The translations under genes were made by a program, and so were the position numbers. The notes beneath the pieces were generated by a model, which was not told the origin of the DNA, did no database searches, and was given only the letters and a program-made list of their open reading frames with translations. Below, in pieces: positions 57,148-64,000 of a stretch of 64,000 nt of DNA. Position 1 is the stretch's first letter. Each line of letters opens with the position of its first letter. Source of the stretch: Drechslerella dactyloides (lineage: Eukaryota > Ascomycota > Orbiliomycetes > Orbiliales > Orbiliaceae); NCBI GenBank assembly GCA_020064725.1, contig JAGTWJ010000013.1:186001-250000 (forward strand), in the 5' to 3' direction.

Positions 57148-58676
57148 ATATGTTAAACTGGATAGGAGATAAATAGTAAATTGGATAATTTGGATATAAA
57201 ATATTAATCTGTAAACTTATATTTTTATTATATTTTCTCAGTTTTTATTTAGTAGTTGGTTAAGGTTAATATCTGCTAGATGATGTTATGGTATATAATT
57301 GGAAGAGTGAAGCTAGTTTATTAAAGCTGTCTAAATTTTACTGATATTAATGTTATATAATGTAGTATTACAATAAAGTCCACTATATATATTATGCATT
57401 AGTACACTATAATCTATAAATATTATTTATATTTTTTTAATTATAGTTATATTTTGTCTTTCTTATAGCTAGTCTTGTATTAAAACTATTTTATAATAGA
57501 GATAAATTAAAAAAATATATTATAATTAATTGGAATAGTATTATAAATTATAGTACCACTTGCATTCTCAAGAGAGATTATGCCATAGTTAATTTATTAT
57601 ATTTAAAATATATAGTAAATTATGGAGAGTCTACTAACTATTTATTGTTTTATTTAAATGCAAATATAGGAAATAGTAAAGCCATAAATTATAACTTTAT
57701 CTTATTAAAGAAACCCTTTCTTAGGCATTTAACCTCAGCCCTTTTTTAGGTATAACATTTCTCCAATTCTACTACTATTAACTTATCATATTGATTCACA
57801 AAATCCTTTAGTTTAAACTTATTAACATCTTCCCTAAGGCCAAGACCAAAATTAACTTCAAGACATTATTTTACTACTTTAGTATAAACCAAACTAATTT
57901 ACTCTTTAACCTTGGTTAATAGAAATTTTAGGATCTCTGGCTACTTTTTAAGCAAAACTAGCTTTCCCTTTTCCTTTACAATTTTATTTTTATTACATAT
58001 AATTACTAGGCCTTCTATAGTTCTCTACAATATAATTTCAATAAAGACAACCCTAAGACTGTATAAATTGAAGATTAGACAGTATCTAGTTCTACTCCCA
58101 TAGATTAAATATCAGTATTATACCAAGTAAAGGATCTTCCCCAGCCCTTTAGAAAGCATTTTAAATAATATTTATTGGGAAAACTTATACCCTATAAGAT
58201 AAAACTACTTTAAATCAGCTATCTATATACTATTAATATATATACAATCTAATTGCCTAAAGAATTAAATAGTCTAACTTATAATCTTTTTATAAAACCA
58301 ATTAACTTAGAAAATATAATACAAACTCATCACAATTCCCTGTACTAATACAAATTTATTACCAAAGTAAAACATATTTGAAAATTAATTAACTACTTTG
58401 TTAATAAGTCCTTGAAGACTAATAGGGTCCAATAATATATTGGATAAGATTTCAAATACAAAACTGATTTTTTATATTTTATTCTCTAGATTTTTCTTAT
58501 AGAACCCCATACAATTTAATATACACAGATTCCATAGCTTTGATTCCTCCACTACTAGTATATATATAAGCTCTTAAATACTTATTACAACATTACTATT
58601 GTATTCCTATTGATTTATTCCCACAAGGGCTTTGTACTGGTATACCTTCTACTCCAGCTAGACTAACTAACCTCAG
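57148..58676. other. AT-rich, RIP-degraded spacer
   Basis: No gene. Composition is strongly AT-rich, and short frames are chance openings. No similarity to the other elements in the window was recognised. Confidence 0.5.
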
Positions 58677-59361
58677 TGTTATAGGATAAACAGCGCAACA
58701 CCCGAATTTCCTGAACAGACCGGATCCCATACAGACACCCAGTCCACATAGTACGCAAAGTAATAACATATTTATACATTATGTAGAATAGACTCCTATA
58801 TAGGATGCACAACTATATAGACTTGTTCTATATAGACCATTAACCTATATAGAATATCCTATTATATAAATAACAAGACTACACAAACTACAAAACTATA
58901 TAAAATCTTAGATTATATAAAGAAATATTATTATAAAAAATATATTACCTTTATTATCTTTCTCCTAGAATAGCAACCACTATAATAAGTTAAGAACATA
59001 TGACCAGCTATAAATTATAAACTATAAATCAATTCTTGGTAGAACCATAAATTATAAGCCATTTAGGCAATATATTAATATATCTCTACTATTTTATATA
59101 TCAAAACATTATATATATAATCAGCATACTTCACCTAGGGATTGATAGCTTCTCTCTTAGGAACCATCAGTTAATATCTAAATCATAGTATCTTAATAAT
59201 TAGCTTATTTACTATTATTATTATATATTCTATACTAATAGTTACTATTTATACTTAATATATACTTATCTTCCACTATTAAAAACTTATATAATAATAA
59301 TTAAGAGTTAGGAACTTTAAAATGAAATATATTCAACTTAGCCTGGGGTTAAAGTGTAATA
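58677..59361 (+). repeat. LTR copy 3, 5' LTR of the Gypsy element (about 685 bp)
   Basis: This LTR begins TGTTATAGGATAAACAGCGCA and ends GTGTAATA, where the expected GTGTAACA has a C-to-T change. It is longer than copies 1 and 2 because of extra AT-rich sequence near 58850-58920, and it is heavily RIP-mutated. Confidence 0.8.
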
Positions 59362-62300
59362 CTTTGACTAATTACTTTTAGTAGGTAAGAAGAAGTAATA
59401 AGTATATGATAACCCCTAATATAATTTACAAATTCTCTCTAGTATATAAAAATAAAACAAAATTCTATAATACAAAACTACAAAAATATCTTATAAATAA
59501 TAACAACTTTAAATCAATATTAAATAATAAAAACAATAAATGTAGAAAATCTATTAATAACTTCTATATTTTAGAAATATATAAATAAAGAATAACTATA
59601 GCAACAACTTAAACAGTACCATACACACAAAGAGATAATAGTATAAATCTTAATCCTCTTAAATTAACTAATAAATATATAGATAGTCTGTGGGAATACT
59701 AAGACAGATTAATAATAGACATCAAAATATAAATCTCAGAAAAAGTAAATAGTACTACACTAAAAGACAACATTAAATAAAAATTAAAATAAAGTTTTAA
59801 GACAGTATAACAAGAAACTATTACAATATATTAATAATATATATAAATAGTCTTAATAATAGTTAATAATATTAAAATAATTATATTAGGAAACTTTAAA
59901 AAAATAATAAAATATATAAAAACTTTAATTAATATTTAAATAAGTAATATTACTATTTAAGAATCTTTACTACTTACCATATCCAGATTTATACTAGCCA
60001 GTAGATCAGGAATTCAAAAAACCAGAAACCCAGCTATTTTTATAATAATATCTAATAAGATATTAAAAATAAGAGACCTAATCAAATATGGAAAATAATT
60101 TAAGAAATTTGATCAATTTCTCAACTAGCTTAATAACCACTTCTTTTTTTATCTTAAATAATTCTTTATAAACTAGCATAAAATTCTTTTTACAGGAATA
60201 TATTTTAAAGAAAATACTTTTAATATCTATCTATTATATAAACAAATATATAATAAAATAGTAGAAGAAAATTATAAGATAAAAATCCTAAAGATTTCAA
60301 AAATTTTCAGTAACTTTTAGAAATTTATAAATTATTTTAAATAGAAATATAAATATAAGAACAAAATTAAAAAAATTCTTAGAAAACTTAATTAATTTAA
60401 ATAAATTAGATTTATATAATTTTTTTTTTAATAGTTTGACTAATATATATCTTTTACTAAATATAATAACAAAGCTCTATTTTATAGAGCCAGAAAAAGA
60501 CTTAAACTTAATTTAAAAATGAAAATCATTAAACAAAAGCTTATTAATAAAAATATAAAATATTATAATATATAAATTATAGCAATCAAACTTGATAATA
60601 TATTCTACTACTCTCAAAAGAATATCTATTAAAAAAAACTATATTATAACTTAAATAAATATAACCCTAACAAATACACCAAGAAACTTTAGTAGAATTA
60701 GACCAAGATTAAAAAATCCTCTTAGAAACTAAATAAAATATATAGGTCAGAACCTATAAATCTTAATATAATTTAATATTAAAAACCTAAAAAATCCAAC
60801 ACACCTCTCTACTACCAATATAATAAGGTAGAATATATTAAAAAGGATTATCTTAAGAATAAAAGGAAGAAGAATTTCTAAAAATACTTCCAGTAAAAAT
60901 AAAAATTTAGGATAATAAGACAATTATCTATCCTAAAAGATTTTAAAATAATTATAAACAAAATTTAGAGATATATATACTCTAGAGCCAGATCTATCCA
61001 ACACCAAGATATTATTTAAAAAATTAATACAATTATTAAACAGAACCCTATCCCATTTAAAAATACAGAACTAAAAAAAGACAAACTTAACTAATTATAG
61101 AATAATCCAACACTAGGATCCTACCTAGTATATAAAAAAAGCTTAGACAAATATTTATAAAAAAAATACCAAAATAATAAGGGAATCTCTATAAAAGCAA
61201 TCTAGATATTATTTATCTTAATCACACCCCCCAGACAATTTAACCAGTTATAATAAAAATTAATCCCTGGAAACCTTAAAATTTATTATAGAAAATATTA
61301 TATAAAACAAAAATAAAAATTAGAAATTATTAACAAAAACACCAGAAGAACTATCTTATAGGCAATCTTCTCCTAATAATATATCTAATTATATAAACAG
61401 TAAAGTTACATAATATACAGATTTACTATCCTAATTAGAGAAAAAATAATATATAGAATGCTGGAAACCAATATCTACTAAAATTATAGATAAGCTAAAA
61501 AAATAGACACCATTAGATAATAAGATACTATGGAAAAATAACAAAACACCTATTAACCATATTAAGAAATCACTCACCAATATATAATCTAAGAGTATAG
61601 ACAATCTTTTACTAACTAATAGAAAACATATTAGCTATAGGCTGAAAACAATAAAAACCCACCATAGTATAACTCAAAAAATAGAAAACAATTTTTCAAT
61701 AATATAAAATATCTTCTATATATTAGGCAGAAATACCAGCTTTACTAATAAAACAATACTAATATATAGCTATATAAATATTTCAATCTTTATAATAATT
61801 GCTATAATAAATGGGTATATCAACATCACCACTTCTTATATCTGGATTATATTAAAAAAAAACTACTATAAGAAACTTTTAATACTTTTAAATATACCTA
61901 CTATATTGGATACTTCAGGACATAACCTGAATACTGTGGACATATCTGTAACAATACCAAGCAAAAAAAATGGAGAAAAATCCTAGAAATATAATAAACT
62001 AACAAATATACCATAACCCAAATCAAAGAGTTTATATAGATATATTAAAACTATAAAAAAAAATATAAAGAACCAACAAACAAAGATAATAATTCTAAAA
62101 GAATAGAATATATTATTAACAGCAAACCTAGTAAACTACCATACACACTTTACATTATCTACATTTTAACCTTTAGAACATTTAAAAAATAGAAATAATA
62201 CTCAAAAGACTACTTTAACCAAAAATATTATAATAAAATCCCAGAAACCAGGACTAGATATTTTTATAAAAATTATATATAATACTTCTAGATATATAAA

Positions 62301-64000
62301 GAAAGACAATATTATAACTGTTACCATCTAGAAAAAGGATAAATTTATTGTTTAAAATATCTTTATAGTTTTAATAAACTTAAGACCTATAAATAATATA
62401 TTAAGTAATACTATAAAAAGAAGGAAATATACTATTTTTATTAGAAATACTTCAAAAACAACTTCATTAATTAATAGAAGAAGGATGAATATATAAAACA
62501 ATGCCCTATAAAAACATGGTAGGAAGTGGTTGATAGCCTAAATTATAAATTAAAAAACTAAGTATGCTTTAGAACTAATAAAAGTAGACTAAAATAAAAA
62601 ACCCAAGTTTCTACAGAAAACTTATCTTTATTTTATTTATATTTAGAAAATTTATAAAAATTTTAATTGATAGTGGGGTTGAAAAGAGCTATATCTTTAT
62701 TATAATAGTATAAAAATATTAATTTAAAATATAATAAAAATTTAATATTTATTGAGTAACTGTCTTCTTATATTAAACTTTAGGATAAGTTATTTAAGAA
62801 ATTACTCTTAAAGTATTTATTAATAAATATTTAGAAGAATATATTATTGATATCCTAGATCTTCTAAAAGATATTTCATTAATCCTAGGATTTTTATGGC
62901 TAGTAAAATATAATCCTAATATTAACTAAAAAAAAGGAGAAATTACCTTTAATGATTGCAATTACTAGAAAATTGTTAACAAACAGCTAAATAAGGGGAA
63001 TACTTATGTAGAAATATATCTATAACTTACTATACACCTGTTGGATAAAGAGATCTAAAATAGATATAAATATAAACCTAATATCCTATAAAAAGCATAG
63101 ATCTAAATCAGGAACCTATATACAACTATAAAGATAATAAATATCCTTAGCTAGATATCTAAGAAAGTAAGAAATGTCTTTTAACTTATACTAGAAGAAT
63201 AAATCCTATTTAAAATCAACTTATTTAAATACTTGATACTTTTATAGGAAGAAATATAACCTATGTTTATATTAATCTATAAATGTACTGACTAAGAGGT
63301 GGTAGTATTTTAAAAATATATCAAAGAAAATCTTAAAATAGAATATATATAATCCTCTAATTTACTAATAAGATATTCTATTTTATTTATAAAGAAAAAG
63401 GACTCTGAGAAACTATAAATTTATATCAACTACCAAACCTTTAATATAATAATTATTAAAGATAGAGGACCCTTATCTCTTATTAGTAAATCTTTTGACA
63501 AGATATTAGATATTATTATTTATATAAAATTTAACTTTACTAATATCTATTATAATATTAGGATTAACTTTAAAAAAAAATAGAAAACTGTTTTTAGAAT
63601 TAAATATAGATTATTTAAATATTTAGTTATATCTTTTGGATTGATTAATGTGTTTGTAATTTTTTAAATATTTATAAATCATATTCTATGAAAATATATT
63701 GATAATATATGTGTAATATATCTAGATGATATTTTTATCTATAATAAAAATCCCTTAAAATACTAAAAATATATTAATCAGATCTTTAAAACTTTAAATT
63801 AATATAAATTTAAAGTTAAATTAGAGAAATTTGAATTTAAAGTAATTAAAGTTGAATTTCTAAAAATTATTATTATTTTTTATGGTATAAAAATGGATTT
63901 AAAGAAGGTATAAGTTATATAAAATTGGCTAATATTAAAAATACTTAAGGAAGTATAAGTTTTTTTAGGATTATGTAATTATTACTGATGATTTATTTGA
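58677..64000 (+). mobile_element. RIP-degraded Ty3/Gypsy LTR retrotransposon, truncated by the window end
   Basis: The 5' LTR (58677-59361) is followed by a degraded gag-pol region. At 60810-60851 the reading is Y-Y-Q-Y-N-K-V-E-Y-I-K-K-D-Y, the expected C-to-Y decay of a gag CCHC knuckle. At about 62663-62680 LIDSG marks the aspartic protease. At about 63250-63990 the reverse transcriptase is readable: LFIKKKDSEKLQIYIN, then IKDRGPLSLIS, FGLINVFVIF, YLDDIFI (Asp pair at 63725-63730) and VQVFLGLCNYY. That order and YLDD with VFLG are typical of Ty3/Gypsy. Every frame has many stops from C-to-T and G-to-A change, so the copy is dead. The 1.8-kb gap between knuckle and protease is longer than usual. 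RNase H, integrase and the 3' LTR lie beyond the window. Confidence 0.88.

Overview
The window reads as nuclear DNA of a filamentous ascomycete (Pezizomycotina, probably Eurotiales-like). The evidence is short introns of about 50-140 nt with GT..AG ends and CTGAC/CTAAC-type branch sites, a CFEM-type membrane protein, fungal NACHT/WD40 and NACHT/ankyrin receptors, and a repeat-rich AT-rich half whose sequence decay is the C-to-T / G-to-A pattern of repeat-induced point mutation (RIP).

Layout. (1) 1-14 kb is accessory DNA. It holds three diverged paralogues of a secreted zincin metallopeptidase related to the M35 (deuterolysin / Lys-specific endopeptidase) group, at 1.6-3.1 kb (-), 5.1-6.3 kb (+) and 12.1-13.3 kb (-). 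The middle one has lost the catalytic Glu (HAxxH). Between them lie a hypothetical protein, a small Cys-containing protein and a CFEM-like membrane protein. (2) 14.4-24.1 kb is a gene-dense stretch with normal composition: a conserved coiled-coil protein, a LUC7-type U1 snRNP factor, a dynamin-family GTPase and, divergently, a mitochondrial hydroxyacid-oxoacid transhydrogenase. (3) 25-36 kb is an NLR (STAND) cluster: a NACHT-ankyrin gene interrupted by one in-frame TGA, a relic of a STAND N-terminal domain on the opposite strand, and an open PNP_UDP-NACHT-WD40 receptor of about 1,527 aa. (4) 36-42.6 kb is gene-poor, with one small two-exon secreted-protein candidate and the first of three related LTRs. 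(5) 42.7-64 kb is an AT-rich, RIP-degraded block. It contains a 2.1-kb DNA transposon framed by well-preserved 42-bp inverted repeats; a full-length RIP-mutated paralogue of the PNP-NACHT-WD40 gene, whose WD40 section is strangely clean; a 519-bp TRIM-like element with two identical 113-bp LTRs and a 5-bp target duplication; a MITE-like inverted-repeat element next to an intact-looking small gene; and a degraded Ty3/Gypsy retrotransposon that runs off the right end.

How the parts relate. The housekeeping genes act independently. The NLRs, their relics and the dynamin GTPase form a plausible non-self-recognition neighbourhood, which is an inference from gene families and proximity. The open NLR and its RIP-killed copy align from PNP domain to WD40 repeats, so the window holds both the live gene and the mutation record of its duplicate. 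Exon structures were assigned by reading splice sites, phase and family conservation, without transcripts.
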